NCBI RefSeq assembly: GCF_025717065.2
Contig: NZ_JAOVZO020000014.1
Span: 248,001-312,000, forward strand
Length of the DNA: 64,000 nucleotides
Direction: 5' to 3'
Source: Tahibacter soli
GTDB lineage: Bacteria; Pseudomonadota; Gammaproteobacteria; Xanthomonadales; Rhodanobacteraceae
The translations under genes were made by a program, and so were the position numbers. How positions within the stretch are numbered: the first letter of the stretch is position 1; the number at the start of each line of letters is the position of its first letter. A model generated the notes under the pieces. It searched no databases. It was not told the DNA's origin and worked only from the letters and a program-made list of their open reading frames with translations. Positions 1-10,193 of this stretch are shown piece after piece.

Positions 1-45
1 CTTTGGAACGATAGTCCGGACAAACTGCGAGTAGCAGGTGTTTCG

Positions 46-348
46 ATGGACTACGCTCAAAGCGCGGCGCAAATTCAGCAAACCCTCATCGACGAGTACG
101 GCCCGTACTGCCCGTTGAATCGAGTATGGCGACTTTTGTCCTATCCATCTCTCGAAGCTGCCCGCAAAGCAGCTGCCCGGGGCAAGGCGCCTGTACCTTG
201 CGTCGTCCTTCAAGGACATCGGGGACGATTCGTGCGCGCATCTGATTTAGCTAGGTGGGTTGAGGCGGGTCTTTCGTCATCGGTCGAGCACCGGAACGAA
301 AAAACAGTCGGAGCTTTGCTAGCTACCAGCGAAGCGACTGCAGGTTAG
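46..348 (+). CDS. Small DNA-binding-like accessory protein (family shared with 19674-19931)
   Basis: I do not recognise a named family for this 100-residue protein. It aligns by eye with the 85-residue protein at 19674-19931: both have a 'DEYG/DRYG' start, a central R/F-R-K-A helix and a C-terminal block 'GRFVRASDLARW' versus 'GSFARARDVARW'. The size, charge pattern and company (recombinase, KfrA-like genes) suggest a small DNA-binding or recombination-directionality helper; this is inference. The ATG at 46 has a weak AGGTG six bases upstream. The gene lies outside the Tn3 transposon, 274 bp left of its end, so it probably belongs to an older related element that the transposon entered. The last 20 residues are polar and look unstructured. 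Confidence 0.6.
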   Translation: MDYAQSAAQIQQTLIDEYGPYCPLNRVWRLLSYPSLEAARKAAARGKAPVPCVVLQGHRGRFVRASDLARWVEAGLSSSVEHRNEKTVGALLATSEATAG

Positions 349-424
349 CGATGTTAGCTTCCCTGCGATCCCCTTGCGGAAATACCCGACTGAGGGCGCT
401 CGATAGGGTTGAGGAGGAACCATC

Positions 425-619
425 ATGACATAGCGCCAAATGAAGATCGACGAGGCGCAGAAACGAAAACGGCACAAGTGGGAAGACTTGTGCCGTCTAC
501 TTCGTGAAGCGAATAGAGCTGGTCAAGGCTCACTTCTACTCCAGCTTACCTGCTTGCTGCTCGATGTCAAGGGCGGCACGGCATGCCGCGTCACGCGCGC
601 GCCACCAGCGCATACCTAG
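425..619 (+). pseudogene. Small ORF with in-frame amber at codon 3
   Basis: An excellent Shine-Dalgarno (AGGAGG at about 411-416) precedes ATG 425, but the third codon is TAG. The same frame then stays open from ATG 440 to a TAG at 617-619, giving about 59 basic residues starting MKIDEAQKRKRHKWED. One C-to-T change (CAG to TAG) would explain this, so it is best read as a disabled gene or one re-initiating at 440. It ends two bases before the left inverted repeat of the transposon, so its 3' end may have been cut by the insertion. No family recognised. Confidence 0.35.
469..496. terminator. Perfect 11-bp stem-loop
   Basis: Stem ACGGCACAAGT (469-479), loop GGGAAG, stem ACTTGTGCCGT (486-496). 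On the minus strand the hairpin is followed by a T-rich stretch (GTTTTCGTTT), so it could terminate leftward transcription coming out of the transposon; on the plus strand there is no T run. It lies inside the small ORF at 425-619, which argues further that this ORF is not under normal selection. It could instead be a recombination or protein-binding site. Confidence 0.5.
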
Positions 620-621
620 TT

Positions 622-659
622 GGGGTAGCGACAAGGAAGCTACGGTACGGTGCCATCTG
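622..659 (+). repeat. Left terminal inverted repeat (38 bp)
   Basis: Begins GGGGTAGCGACAAGG and ends GGTGCCATCTG. Its reverse complement is found at 22679-22716 with only two mismatches (positions 2 and 36 of the repeat). Typical length and G-rich tip for Tn3-family elements. TnpA is expected to bind it. Confidence 0.93.
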
Positions 660-768
660 ACTCGTAACTTGCTGATTTTAATAAACTAGCATCCGCGCCG
701 ATTTCAACTATCATTTGGCGTTCGCGGTCTGCAGCCGTGGGCTGAGTTCCGTTCTCAAGGAGCGCCGA

Positions 769-3735
769 GTGAAGCGAAACTGGAGTGATCCGGAGCTTGA
801 TGAGATATGGCTGCTGACACCTGAGGAACTTGCTCTGCTGGTCAACAAGACGGCGGCTAATCGCCTTGGCTATGCCCTGCAGCTGAAGGTATTGCCGCTG
901 GAGAGCCGATTCTTCGATGCGGTCACTGAGGTTCCCAGCGTGGCTGTTCGCTTCGTTGCCCAGCAGGTCGGCGTGAACCCAAAAGCGTTTGCAGAGTACG
1001 ACCCCGAAGGGCGGACGGCGAAGCGCGACCGCGTGGATATTCGCAAACACCTCGGTTGGCGACAAGCTACGGAGGCAGACAACGCCAGCATGTCGGCCTG
1101 GTTGCGATCGGACGTGCTGCCATCGGCACCCGATCCCCACCATCTCGATGAGATTTCCCTGTCCTGGTATCGCGACCATCGGATCGAGACGCCGGCGAGT
1201 ATCAACCGCGAGCGATTCGTGCGCGCCGCAGTGAATCAGTTCGACAATGAACTGGTCGAGTCGCTGGCCGGACGATTGTCGGTCTCGACACGGGTGTCGA
1301 TCGACGCTCTGCTCGTCATCGGTGTCGCGGCCGACGATGAAGCCGATGGTTTGGCCGAATCAATGACGATGACGCTTACCGCGCTCAAGTCCGATCCGCG
1401 TCGCCCAGGCGTGGACACCATTGAGGTCGAGATCGCGAAGCTACGCACAATCGACCAGCTCGAACTGCCAGCTGAATTGTTCGCGGATGTCTCACCAAAG
1501 ATCGTCGAAGTATTTCGACGCCGTGTGGCCACCGAGCCCGCGAATGAACTCCGCGGCCGCGTAGAACCCGTGCGATACACGATGCTGGCAGCCTATTGCT
1601 GGCAGCGGCAACGCGAAGTCATTGATGGGTTGGTAGAACTGCTCATCCAGACCGTACATCGCATTGGGGTCAGCGCAGAACATCGTGTGGAACGGCAGCT
1701 GCTGGAAGACTTTCGTCGCGTGCGCGGAAAAACGGGACTGTTGTTCAAATTGGCCGAAGCGGCCGTCGAGCATCCCGAAGGCATAGTCCAGGACGTGCTT
1801 TTCCCGGTTGTCGGCGAACAGACGCTGCGCGACCTAGTCAAGGAATACAAGTCCGCGGGGCCGATGTTCAACACCGTCGTCCATACGGTGATGCGGGCGT
1901 CCTACAGCAACCACTATCGACGTGCGTTGCCAAAACTTCTGAACACGCTGAAATTTCGGTGCAATAACGACGCGTATCGGCCGGTCATGCGAGCACTGGA
2001 ACTGGTTCAAGCCACGCGTGGCGAGCGTCTTCAGTACCACCTTCTCGACGATGACCTTCCGATCGAGGGTGTGATTAAGACCAAATGGCTCGATATCGTG
2101 ATCGAGACAAGTCCGCAGAACAAACGCCGGATCAACCGCATCAACTACGAAATCTGCGTGCTTCAGGCGTTGCGTGATGGGTTGCGGAGCAAGGAAATCT
2201 GGGTCGAAGGGGCCGATCGTTTTCGCAATCCGGATGAGGATCTGCCGAGCGATTTTCGGGAGAATCGAGAAACCTACTATGCGGCGCTCAATCTCACAGA
2301 TGATCCGAAACCGTTCGTGGAACGGCTCAGGCAAGAGATGTTCGCATGGTTGCGGACGTTGAACGATGGTTTGCCGAGGAATACGAAAGTCCGCATTCTT
2401 CAACGCGGCCGTCATCGCCTCAGTGTGGCACCACTGGACGCCCAACCCGAGCCGACCAATTTGGCGGCGCTCAAACGGGAGATCGGCGAGCGGTGGGCGT
2501 CGACCAGCCTGCTCGATATTCTCAAGGAATCGGAGCTGCGCATTGGTTTCACTGATGCCTTCCAGACGACGGCGTCACGCGCAGCGCTGGATCCTCACGA
2601 ATTGCGTCGCCGGCTCCTGCTATGCCTTTACGGGCTCGGCACCAACACCGGCTTGCGTCGAATCTTGGCTGGCGACACGGGCGCAACGTACAAGGAGCTG
2701 TTGTATACGAAGCGCCGCTTCATCCTGAAGGCGTCATTGCGCAATGCGATCGCACAGGTCGTGAACGCCACGTTTGCCGCGCGCGAGATCGATCTGTGGG
2801 GCGAAGCCACGACCGCCTGCGGTTCGGACTCCAAAAAATTCGGCGCCTGGGATCAGAACCTGATGACCGAGTGGCACATTCGGTATGGCGGCCGCGGCAT
2901 CATGATCTATTGGCACGTCGAGAAGAAATCGACGTGCATCTACTCGCAGCTCAAGCGCTGTTCGTCCTCGGAAGTGGCATCCATGATCGAGGGTGTCTTG
3001 CGCCACTGCACCGACATGTCGGTCGAGAAGAACTACGTCGATACGCACGGGCAGAGTGAGGTAGGGTTTGCATTCTGCCGCTTGCTCGGGTTCGAGTTGT
3101 TACCGCGTCTGAAGGCCATCCACAAGCAGAAGCTGTATTTGCCAGAGAGTGGATCCGGCGATCAGTTCCCGCATCTGCAACCGGTGTTGGCCAACAAACC
3201 CATCAACTGGGAACTGATCGAGCAGCAGTACGACGAAATGGTGAAATTTACGACCGCGCTGCGGTTGGGAACGGCCGATTCGGAAGCAATCCTGCGCCGG
3301 TTTACCCGCAACGTTCCGCAGCATCCGACGTATGCGGCGCTGGCCGAGCTTGGGCGTGCGGTAAAGACGATCTTCCTGTGTCAGTACCTCCACTCTGAGG
3401 CTCTGCGCCGAGAGATCCACGAAGGCCTGAACGTGGTGGAAAACTGGAATTCGACCAACACGTTTATCTTCTACGGCAAGGGTGGCGAGGTCGCGAGCAA
3501 CCGGCTCGATGATCAGGAGCTTTCGGTACTGTCACTGCACTTGCTGCAGCAGTGCTTAGTTTTCATCAACACGCTGATGATTCAGCGAGTCCTCTCCGAA
3601 AAACGATGGCGACGACGACTGACAGACGCAGACCGACGGGCGCTGTGCCCATTGATCTATCTGCACGTCAATCCGTATGGTCGTTTCGATCTTGACATGG
3701 AAGAACGGCTCCCGATCGAGGCAGCAGCCTCATGA
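769..3735 (+). CDS. tnpA: Tn3-family transposase TnpA
   Basis: This 988-residue DDE transposase cuts and joins the ends of the Tn3-family element during replicative transposition. The N-terminal DUF4158-like region starts [18 protein letters not shown]. The catalytic core shows D687 in 'CGSDSKKFG', D758 in 'YVDTHGQSE' and E891 in 'VVENWNS', with spacing close to that of characterised Tn3-family enzymes. The GTG at 769 is chosen over an upstream ATG (715) because AAGGAG lies six bases before it and the family normally begins at this point. The length is normal and the frame is intact, so the protein looks functional. It lies 110 bp inside the left inverted repeat and points inward. No resolvase gene follows it. 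Confidence 0.96.
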   Translation: MKRNWSDPELDEIWLLTPEELALLVNKTAANRLGYALQLKVLPLESRFFDAVTEVPSVAVRFVAQQVGVNPKAFAEYDPEGRTAKRDRVDIRKHLGWRQATEADNASMSAWLRSDVLPSAPDPHHLDEISLSWYRDHRIETPASINRERFVRAAVNQFDNELVESLAGRLSVSTRVSIDALLVIGVAADDEADGLAESMTMTLTALKSDPRRPGVDTIEVEIAKLRTIDQLELPAELFADVSPKIVEVFRRRVATEPANELRGRVEPVRYTMLAAYCWQRQREVIDGLVELLIQTVHRIGVSAEHRVERQLLEDFRRVRGKTGLLFKLAEAAVEHPEGIVQDVLFPVVGEQTLRDLVKEYKSAGPMFNTVVHTVMRASYSNHYRRALPKLLNTLKFRCNNDAYRPVMRALELVQATRGERLQYHLLDDDLPIEGVIKTKWLDIVIETSPQNKRRINRINYEICVLQALRDGLRSKEIWVEGADRFRNPDEDLPSDFRENRETYYAALNLTDDPKPFVERLRQEMFAWLRTLNDGLPRNTKVRILQRGRHRLSVAPLDAQPEPTNLAALKREIGERWASTSLLDILKESELRIGFTDAFQTTASRAALDPHELRRRLLLCLYGLGTNTGLRRILAGDTGATYKELLYTKRRFILKASLRNAIAQVVNATFAAREIDLWGEATTACGSDSKKFGAWDQNLMTEWHIRYGGRGIMIYWHVEKKSTCIYSQLKRCSSSEVASMIEGVLRHCTDMSVEKNYVDTHGQSEVGFAFCRLLGFELLPRLKAIHKQKLYLPESGSGDQFPHLQPVLANKPINWELIEQQYDEMVKFTTALRLGTADSEAILRRFTRNVPQHPTYAALAELGRAVKTIFLCQYLHSEALRREIHEGLNVVENWNSTNTFIFYGKGGEVASNRLDDQELSVLSLHLLQQCLVFINTLMIQRVLSEKRWRRRLTDADRRALCPLIYLHVNPYGRFDLDMEERLPIEAAAS

Positions 3736-4137
3736 CGGTGCGATTGTTGTTTGCGGCATATGCCGGCGCCGACAACGAGGATCGCAGCGACGCGCGAAAT
3801 GGAAACGGCAGACGCGTAGCTTGCGCCCAGGGGTCAGACGGTAAGCACAGACTCACGGCATCGTTTCTGTGGCTACGTGACCGCAGTGGGGACAGGTCGT
3901 CGACGACGTCGCGCGTCGCGGCAAGACAGGGCTGGTCTGGTCTGGGAGTTACCCTCAGTGGTCGATCAAGCGCTGGTCGCCGCGGGATTGAAGGCCAAGT
4001 CTGGTCCCTGGAAGCTCTCCAGCGTGGTGCACCGTACCGCGGTGCTCTCGACGGCGCATCGGCTGACGGGCCCAAATGGGAGTTTCGGTGGGCGCAGCTG
4101 TTGTGTTGATCAGTTGAGTACATCGGCATGAACACTG
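3736..4137. other. Intergenic, no gene seen
   Basis: About 400 bp between the end of tnpA and the convergent end of the STAND gene. Short open frames exist on both strands but none has a ribosome-binding site or recognisable sequence. No clear terminator or recombination site was found. Confidence 0.5.
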
Positions 4138-7100
4138 CTAGGGCTGAATCCAGTTCACCGGTTCGGTATCCGGCGAGCGCAATGTGTCCTTTAACTGTCG
4201 CGATTGTTTGAGTGCCCCAAGCCTGTGCTGTTCGAGCATTGTCAAAATATCAGGCTCCGCACCGGCGTTCGCAAACCGGCGTTTAAGTACATCGTAGGTA
4301 TCCTCCAAGCGCGCCGGCGCCTTAGCCAAGAGATGAACTACTAGGTCGCTGACCATTTTCACAAGTTCCTTTGGGCACTCCAGATCGCTCGCAAGTGTGA
4401 CGGAGGAGAGTTCGAGTAGCACGCTGTCAATGTGAACACAGTCGAGTATCCGGCGTCGCAAACCTGTATCGTCGACCAGTTCGAGGATGTCGACGACAGA
4501 CTCCAGCAGCGCCGGAGCAGCTTCGTCGATTTGCTTCAGTGCTCGATCTAAGTCAATGCCTTGGAGCCGATTCAGTACTGCGCTCCACGCACGCGGGCGA
4601 AAGTCACCTACCCTGCGTGCCTTGTCGCGCAGCAGGGTGTCGAAGACGAATGGCATTGAGGCCGGAGGGAGCGCTGCGATCACCTCCAAAAGTTTGTCTA
4701 CTCCCTCATGGTCAATCACTTCCTGAAAACACGGCTCGAAACAGGAGTGTTCAGGCCGCGTGGCGATGAGTGCAATCAGCGGCTTCCAGCGCTGCCGAGC
4801 CATATGGTGGACACCGAGCCACCAAAGGGGCTGTGGGTCACCTGTAAAAACATGGACCACGCAACTGAGAAGGTCGGCGGGTAGGCCCGCCAAGAGCTCC
4901 TCCGGTGAAGCGTCAAGAGTCACCTTGCCGGCGAGCACAACATGCTCCACTTCTTGCGGTACCCGCTCTGCGGAAATTGCTACTGCGCGCAACCACTCGC
5001 GATCGCTTCGATCCGATTGGAGCAATCTCAGCAGTCGTTGCCGCTCCTTCGGATGAACGACATTCCATCGAGCAACAATGTCTTTGATAAAGACGAGCAA
5101 TGGACCTGTGCTAGAGACACTGAGGACTCGCAACAGGAAGTCTGTTTCTTCCGTCGTGTGCGTCTCACGTGACGAGAGAACCAGGCTCGCCACCCCCAAT
5201 GCGAAGTCGTCCGGCAGTTTTCCCTCGCCAAGACGTCGTTTCAGCATTCCGAACCAGCCCTCAGCAATCTGCAAGACGCAAGCCGCACTCAACGAAGAAA
5301 GTCCCGACTCGACTGCATGATAGAGGCGTGCGTCGTTGGAATGCGCCTCGGGGGGAAGTGTTGCTAGCGCAACGGGCAATAGCGCCCCGAAAATATCCCA
5401 AGGTGTGTTTGTTCCTGTGTACTCCACGCGCCCAAAAACGACCAGGAAATCCAGCAGCGCGGGGGCGAGCATCGGAAGCGCGGCCCATCCTTTGAGTTCT
5501 TCCAGAAGCCGAGTTCGCACTATCTCATCGTAGCTGGCCCAGTTGGCGGTGACTGCTTCCAATACCGCGGAAGCGGTATTGGGGTGCGCATCCTTGAAGA
5601 TTGTTTCTAGAGTTTCGCTGAGTGAAATTCTATTTTCCTGGAGCCAGATTCCTGCGACGGTCGAGCGAATCGAAGCTTCATCGAAACGGAAGAGCCGATC
5701 GAATGCTTTGCGCGTAAGAGCGTTCGGATGTCCCGTAAGAAATTTCAACGCATCGACCACTTCCCTGGTTCCAAGGATTCCAGGGTTGTCGTGTTCTAGC
5801 GCATCGAGCGTCACACGAACATCCGCTACCTTCGGACGAGACAAGTAATACCGCTCACTTCCACCGGTCATGCCATCCAGAGGAAGGTATGGTTCGCTGC
5901 CCTGCCAGCTCAGCGACCCGAGGCGGACATACGCTACTTTCTGAGCCCACTCAGACATTGCTTTTCGCCTGGGTTCCGGTAGGCGCTCCACGTTGCTTGC
6001 GAGAAATCCGAACGCGAGATCACGGGTTGAAGGAAACGCACTCTCCAGAGCGATCTCGGCCAGATCGACAATGTCATCGCACAACGTCTCGCCAAACACG
6101 TCGATTGCCATCGAGAGATTCCTGGCAGCAGCGCGGGAGATCACGGGAGCAGGCGATGTGATTGCGTTGCGAAACATCGCGATAGCCGTTCTGACGAGAT
6201 CCGACGGCATGTCGCGCATGAGCGATTCGGCCGCGCCGCGATAAAAAGGGTGGCCGAATGTCGAGTTTCGCTGGGTGTCGCAGGCGATGATGCTACGTTG
6301 TTCCAGCTCCCCCAGCGCATTCCGGCTTTTCTTTCGCAGCGACGGCGTCACGCGATAAGTAGGGCGGGATGGGCCTGTTGTCAGCGGGGCGCCGAAGTTG
6401 ACAACCAGCACATCACTCAGGACTGACGAGGGTGTCTCAGTTGTTTTTGTGTCAAGGATGAACGCCAGGTCTGTTTCAGACACCGAAGTACCTGCGTTCG
6501 TACAGATGGCGAGTGCAATTAACAAACGCTCCATTGTGACGGAGGTGCGCGCGAGATCCCGCCCGAATGTCTGGGCATCTTGCGACGCAATGCTGATCAT
6601 TTGCTCGACGGTTGTCGTCAGATCAATCTTTTCGCGCGACGATGCTAAATGCGCTAGGCAACCCACGGGCAGTCTCGCATTGCCTGTTTCAAGCGCGCCT
6701 CGAAACGCTTGAGAAGCAGGCTTGGGCCATGTGTATTGGTCAGCCAGCGCGTCCCAGACGCGGAGCAAAAACGCAGACGACGGGTTGGAGAGATCCATCC
6801 ATATTCGCCCACCGAGCGAGCATCTGGCCGGTGTGCTCTGACGTGCGATCACTAGCAAAGTCGGCGCCGACTGCGTAACCACAAGCTTACGATTTAGGGG
6901 GAGATGGGCAATTAGTTGGCCAAGTCGCTGCCAAAGGCGGTTGGCGTCTGGCGCCGGCTCGCTTGCCCCAAGTGGATCTTCAAGCAGAAAGATGCGGTGG
7001 AGGGTGCCGGGATTGCTCAAAAAACGTTCCGCCGCCTCAATCGAACTGCCTTGCTCAAGTTCGTATCCATTGCGTTGATAACTTGCGACCAAATGACGCG

Positions 7101-7932
7101 CCGCCCAGGTCTTTCCGCATCGAGGCTCACCAGTCAGCAAAATGCAATCGCCGTCCTTGAGTATCGCTTCCCAGTTGCTTTCTTGTTCTCTGTCGACATA
7201 ACTTTTCGGATCAATCGTGGGTTGACTCTGCGCGTCGACTAGTTCCTCCAACAAAGGTACAAGATCGACGGTCGAACCCTTGTTCTTCCGCGTCGTTGCC
7301 TGAAGCTGATCGATCAGCGACCGTACTTTGTCGACAGGCACCTGCCGAGCCCGGAGCAGGCGTTCGCAATCACCGTCCACCCATTGCCGGGTCATGCGTT
7401 CGAACACCGTCACCCGTGGGCTGATTGTCGCCAGCTTCGATGCATCCAATGTGGCTAGTAGTCTGGCTGTCGCTGCGCGACGTTGCGCGGCAAGCTTTGC
7501 GTCGCCCCGTTTCGGGGAGGTGGTTTTGTGAAGCGCCTCCAGTAACAGCTGTGCGTCCTTGATGCTGATTGAACTTCCTGCGTCGTTCCAAGTTGCAGCA
7601 TCCCTGACGATCACCGATGTCGCATCATTCGCACGGCCAGCGCAGACGAGTAGGAGAGCGGCCTGTGAAGCGACCAGTCGCTCCAATAATGGCGAAGTAG
7701 AACTGCGAGGCGGAAAATGTGTGAGTACATCCGCCAACGTATCCATGGTAATTGGCCCGGCCGCACCCTTGACTTGCACGTCGAGGGGTAAGGATGTTCC
7801 GGACAGAGAAATCTGCGCGTCCTCTCCGCCAAACTCGGCGCGCAACTCGGTGGGGGCGAAACGAAGAAACAGCCAAAGGCAGACCAAATCCTGGAAGTCG
7901 TACTTTTCAGGGGCTGTGGTTGCGATGCTCAT
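4138..7932 (-). CDS. Predicted nuclease-STAND NTPase defence protein (Avs-like architecture)
   Basis: A 1264-residue protein with a three-part layout typical of bacterial STAND immune proteins. Residues 10-100 resemble the DUF4297/Cap4-type PD-(D/E)XK nuclease, with acidic residues at 37-38 and the 'DVQVKG' motif at 51-56. Residues 250-480 hold a P-loop NTPase: Walker A 'GEPRCGKT' (268-275) and Walker B 'RIFLLEDPLG' (313-322), closest in style to the nSTAND3 group. The remaining roughly 700 residues are alpha-helical and leucine-rich, as expected for HEAT/TPR-like sensor repeats. The expected role is to sense an invader component and then cleave DNA; the trigger cannot be told. The ATG at 7932 has AAGGGGATC upstream. 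The PIN gene at 8057 lies just upstream on the same strand. Family assignment is by motif only. Confidence 0.75.
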   Translation of the reverse strand: MSIATTAPEKYDFQDLVCLWLFLRFAPTELRAEFGGEDAQISLSGTSLPLDVQVKGAAGPITMDTLADVLTHFPPRSSTSPLLERLVASQAALLLVCAGRANDATSVIVRDAATWNDAGSSISIKDAQLLLEALHKTTSPKRGDAKLAAQRRAATARLLATLDASKLATISPRVTVFERMTRQWVDGDCERLLRARQVPVDKVRSLIDQLQATTRKNKGSTVDLVPLLEELVDAQSQPTIDPKSYVDREQESNWEAILKDGDCILLTGEPRCGKTWAARHLVASYQRNGYELEQGSSIEAAERFLSNPGTLHRIFLLEDPLGASEPAPDANRLWQRLGQLIAHLPLNRKLVVTQSAPTLLVIARQSTPARCSLGGRIWMDLSNPSSAFLLRVWDALADQYTWPKPASQAFRGALETGNARLPVGCLAHLASSREKIDLTTTVEQMISIASQDAQTFGRDLARTSVTMERLLIALAICTNAGTSVSETDLAFILDTKTTETPSSVLSDVLVVNFGAPLTTGPSRPTYRVTPSLRKKSRNALGELEQRSIIACDTQRNSTFGHPFYRGAAESLMRDMPSDLVRTAIAMFRNAITSPAPVISRAAARNLSMAIDVFGETLCDDIVDLAEIALESAFPSTRDLAFGFLASNVERLPEPRRKAMSEWAQKVAYVRLGSLSWQGSEPYLPLDGMTGGSERYYLSRPKVADVRVTLDALEHDNPGILGTREVVDALKFLTGHPNALTRKAFDRLFRFDEASIRSTVAGIWLQENRISLSETLETIFKDAHPNTASAVLEAVTANWASYDEIVRTRLLEELKGWAALPMLAPALLDFLVVFGRVEYTGTNTPWDIFGALLPVALATLPPEAHSNDARLYHAVESGLSSLSAACVLQIAEGWFGMLKRRLGEGKLPDDFALGVASLVLSSRETHTTEETDFLLRVLSVSSTGPLLVFIKDIVARWNVVHPKERQRLLRLLQSDRSDREWLRAVAISAERVPQEVEHVVLAGKVTLDASPEELLAGLPADLLSCVVHVFTGDPQPLWWLGVHHMARQRWKPLIALIATRPEHSCFEPCFQEVIDHEGVDKLLEVIAALPPASMPFVFDTLLRDKARRVGDFRPRAWSAVLNRLQGIDLDRALKQIDEAAPALLESVVDILELVDDTGLRRRILDCVHIDSVLLELSSVTLASDLECPKELVKMVSDLVVHLLAKAPARLEDTYDVLKRRFANAGAEPDILTMLEQHRLGALKQSRQLKDTLRSPDTEPVNWIQP

Positions 7933-8056
7933 CTCGTTTTCAGATCCCCTTGTAGCATTGCGTCTTTGTCGTCAGGGTGCACTTTCGCGACAAAAAGTCG
8001 GCGCCGTAGAGCGCGGCGTTAAGACCGGTAATCGAAGGTTAGAGACCTGAGCGCGA

Positions 8057-9487
8057 CTAGTCGTCCGCGGCGCCCGGGACGATTTTCTTACCAATGTCTA
8101 GCCGAAGCGTTACGCCAGGCTTTTTCTTCGGCTTGCGTGGCGGATCGACCAATTGACGCAGCTCCGGCAACAGATCGAATTCCTCGACGGTATAGAAGGC
8201 GGGCGTGACCTGGTGCCACGGCTCGGGAAGGTTTCGCGCTGTTGCGCGCACGGTCAATCCAAGCCGGCCGCTGTTGCTGGTGGTCGGAACGAGCATTGCG
8301 ACATCGAACGACTGAATTGAACCGTGGCGAAACTCTCCGCACTCGAATCCGAGGATCGGCTCCGGACGCGTCGTCTGAAATCGCGGGTAGAACTGATATC
8401 GATCACGGTTTAGGCGGCTCTCAGGGATATTCGGGAAGTAGGGCGTAGTTAACGTGCTCAGCCGATCATCTGCTGCCCGTGGGACCGTTGGCGGCCGAGG
8501 AAAAGGTGGTCGAACGTTTTCCATCGCATCGTCATCGTCTGCTGACGGTGCCAGCAACGCGTCGCTACTGGCTTCGTACTCGAGCAGCAAACCATCTGCT
8601 GGAACAGTACCGTTGTTGCTCAGTTCGAATCTCAGTGCAATAGTGCGCAATTGGTCGTTGCGCCAACGCACGTATTCGCCGATCCATGTGCGCACTTCCT
8701 CCACCCATTGCGGGTAAAGAACATTCTGGTACGTGTAAATCTCGAATTTTCCGGGCGGTCTGCCACTCAACAGATTAGTGGACAAGATCTCCGATCGCGC
8801 CGACGAGCGAATAGCCTCTTCAGTAGCCATGGGGCGACGCTCGCGCGCAATTGCGACGAGCTCATCAATCTCATCTTCCCCGAGCGCCCTGCAGCGGTGC
8901 ACGGTCACCCGGACTTGCGTGGTCAGCATAGTCTCGCGTCCAACAAATAACCTGAGCGTCAATTGCGGCACGCGGGACTCGATCGCTTGCAGCCGCCGCT
9001 CCATCGCCGCCAAACGACGTTCCGAATCATTGGGTTCCGGCGGCAGGCGCCAAGTATCCGGAATCTCCTCGGCGTTGAGCCCCACTAACATCGCCTTGTA
9101 ACGTACGATGGTATCGCCCGACAGCACCATGACCGGCACTTCATCAGCCAGCGCTAACGCTTCGGCGACCAGACGATCGTCGGCCTCGGATGGGCTCAAT
9201 GCAGGATGCTCACGCATCCGGCCGGAACCCAGTTCCCAGGTCCGCGGCGCGGTCCCGCTGAGGGGCATTTTTTCACCGCGTGACCTCAGCGCCTGCGCAA
9301 ACAACGCAGATGCTTTACGCGCTCGCTGTGCGCGCCGACTGTTACCGTCACCCTTTAACGCGTCAACTTCCTTGATGACGGCAAACGGTACAACGACACG
9401 GAGCGATTCGCTCAATTCCTGCCACGGTAACTCGTTGAGCGAACGACACTGCAGCAGCACATTGGCATCAATGACTACGATTTGCAT
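8057..9487 (-). CDS. PIN-domain ribonuclease-like protein
   Basis: This 476-residue protein has an N-terminal PIN domain (about residues 1-150), a metal-dependent RNase fold. Acidic active-site residues are visible: D7 in 'VVIDANVL', E in 'AVIKEVDAL', D in 'EADDRLVAEAL' and D in 'LSGDTIVRYKA'. The arrangement resembles the PIN domain of PhoH-like/YacL proteins rather than a short VapC toxin. Residues 190-476 form a long region of unknown function with beta-rich stretches and a Pro/Lys-rich tail. I chose the internal ATG at 9487 because the domain begins immediately there; an upstream frame extension has no domain content. The gene lies 124 bp upstream of the STAND gene on the same strand and may be co-transcribed. 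No antitoxin is adjacent. Confidence 0.8.
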   Translation of the reverse strand: MQIVVIDANVLLQCRSLNELPWQELSESLRVVVPFAVIKEVDALKGDGNSRRAQRARKASALFAQALRSRGEKMPLSGTAPRTWELGSGRMREHPALSPSEADDRLVAEALALADEVPVMVLSGDTIVRYKAMLVGLNAEEIPDTWRLPPEPNDSERRLAAMERRLQAIESRVPQLTLRLFVGRETMLTTQVRVTVHRCRALGEDEIDELVAIARERRPMATEEAIRSSARSEILSTNLLSGRPPGKFEIYTYQNVLYPQWVEEVRTWIGEYVRWRNDQLRTIALRFELSNNGTVPADGLLLEYEASSDALLAPSADDDDAMENVRPPFPRPPTVPRAADDRLSTLTTPYFPNIPESRLNRDRYQFYPRFQTTRPEPILGFECGEFRHGSIQSFDVAMLVPTTSNSGRLGLTVRATARNLPEPWHQVTPAFYTVEEFDLLPELRQLVDPPRKPKKKPGVTLRLDIGKKIVPGAADD

Positions 9488-9811
9488 GAGCTTGTACCGT
9501 CGACAGACGCGACTCCAATATAGAGCGAGACACTGAAAAGCCAGGAAACAAAGCAAGCCTTAGTCCTACATCGCTCCCCGCGGACCTCGACGAATTCTAT
9601 GCGCATTCTTATACTCGGGTGCATAGTGCCGTCATTCTTGGGATGATCTCGGATTTCGTGCTATTTGTAGCGACCAAAGCGTAGGTTGCTGTTCCGAACC
9701 GGTGTTGCAGTTCAAAACTAGGCCGCCGCCCGGTCCCTCTCGTCGCGTTCAAGCCTAAACTTGGGGGCCAGTGGCTGGATTTCCTCTCGCCATCCCATTC
9801 TGGAGGGCTCT
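9488..9811. other. Intergenic, no gene seen
   Basis: AT-richer stretch between the PIN gene and a block of gene fragments. It should hold the promoter of the PIN/STAND pair, but no convincing -35/-10 pair stands out. No repeat or RNA gene seen. Confidence 0.4.
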
Positions 9812-10075
9812 ATGGGTTGGGAATTGACGATCGACGGCGACGCGGCCGCACTGAACTGGCTCGTGCGCAAGACTTCGCAGGTGAGCCCGCGCATCATCGA
9901 GGTCGATACCGCCCGCCGGCTGGAATGGGTGGGCTTAGAGACGCTGGGGTTCGAACAGCACAACGAAATGGAAGTCTCGGCGCTGCAGCACCTCGTATCG
10001 CTTTCGGGCTTGGCGTCGGTGAGCCCCGAGTCGCCGGGCAGGCCAATGTCGAGCAGTACGGCCGCATATCGGTGA
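9812..10075 (+). pseudogene. Gene fragment, N-terminal part of unknown protein
   Basis: An open frame of 87 codons starts at ATG 9812 behind a strong GGAGGG. The first 69 codons (MGWELTIDGDAAALNW onward) look coding, with a regular hydrophobic pattern. The last part runs antisense through the response-regulator remnant at 10018-10193, so the natural 3' end is missing. It looks like a truncated gene joined head-on to another fragment. No family recognised. Confidence 0.35.
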
Positions 10076-10193
10076 GTGCCGCCCGTGCCGCGACAGCATC
10101 GGTCACGTGGTCGATGTTCCAACCGCTCAGACGCGCGCCTTCGCAAATGCTGCCTCCCAGCATGGCGTCATCTTCAACAAGGAGCAGTTGCAT
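10018..10193 (-). pseudogene. Degraded response-regulator receiver fragment
   Basis: Reading from ATG 10193, the protein starts MQLLLVEDDAMLG and runs as a normal OmpR-type receiver for about 40 residues. A frameshift near 10070 then moves the reading frame, and the phosphoacceptor stretch 'AAVLLDIGLPGDSG' continues in the next frame before similarity stops at about 10018. The rest of the receiver, the DNA-binding domain and any kinase partner are missing. It is a scar of a lost two-component system (QseB/PmrA type by style), probably left by recombination while cargo was exchanged. Confidence 0.7.

Noticed and set aside
3732-4109. Plus-strand frame overlapping the tnpA stop
   Set aside because: Repetitive Arg/Ser/Gly composition, no ribosome-binding site and no recognisable family. 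Treated as non-coding.
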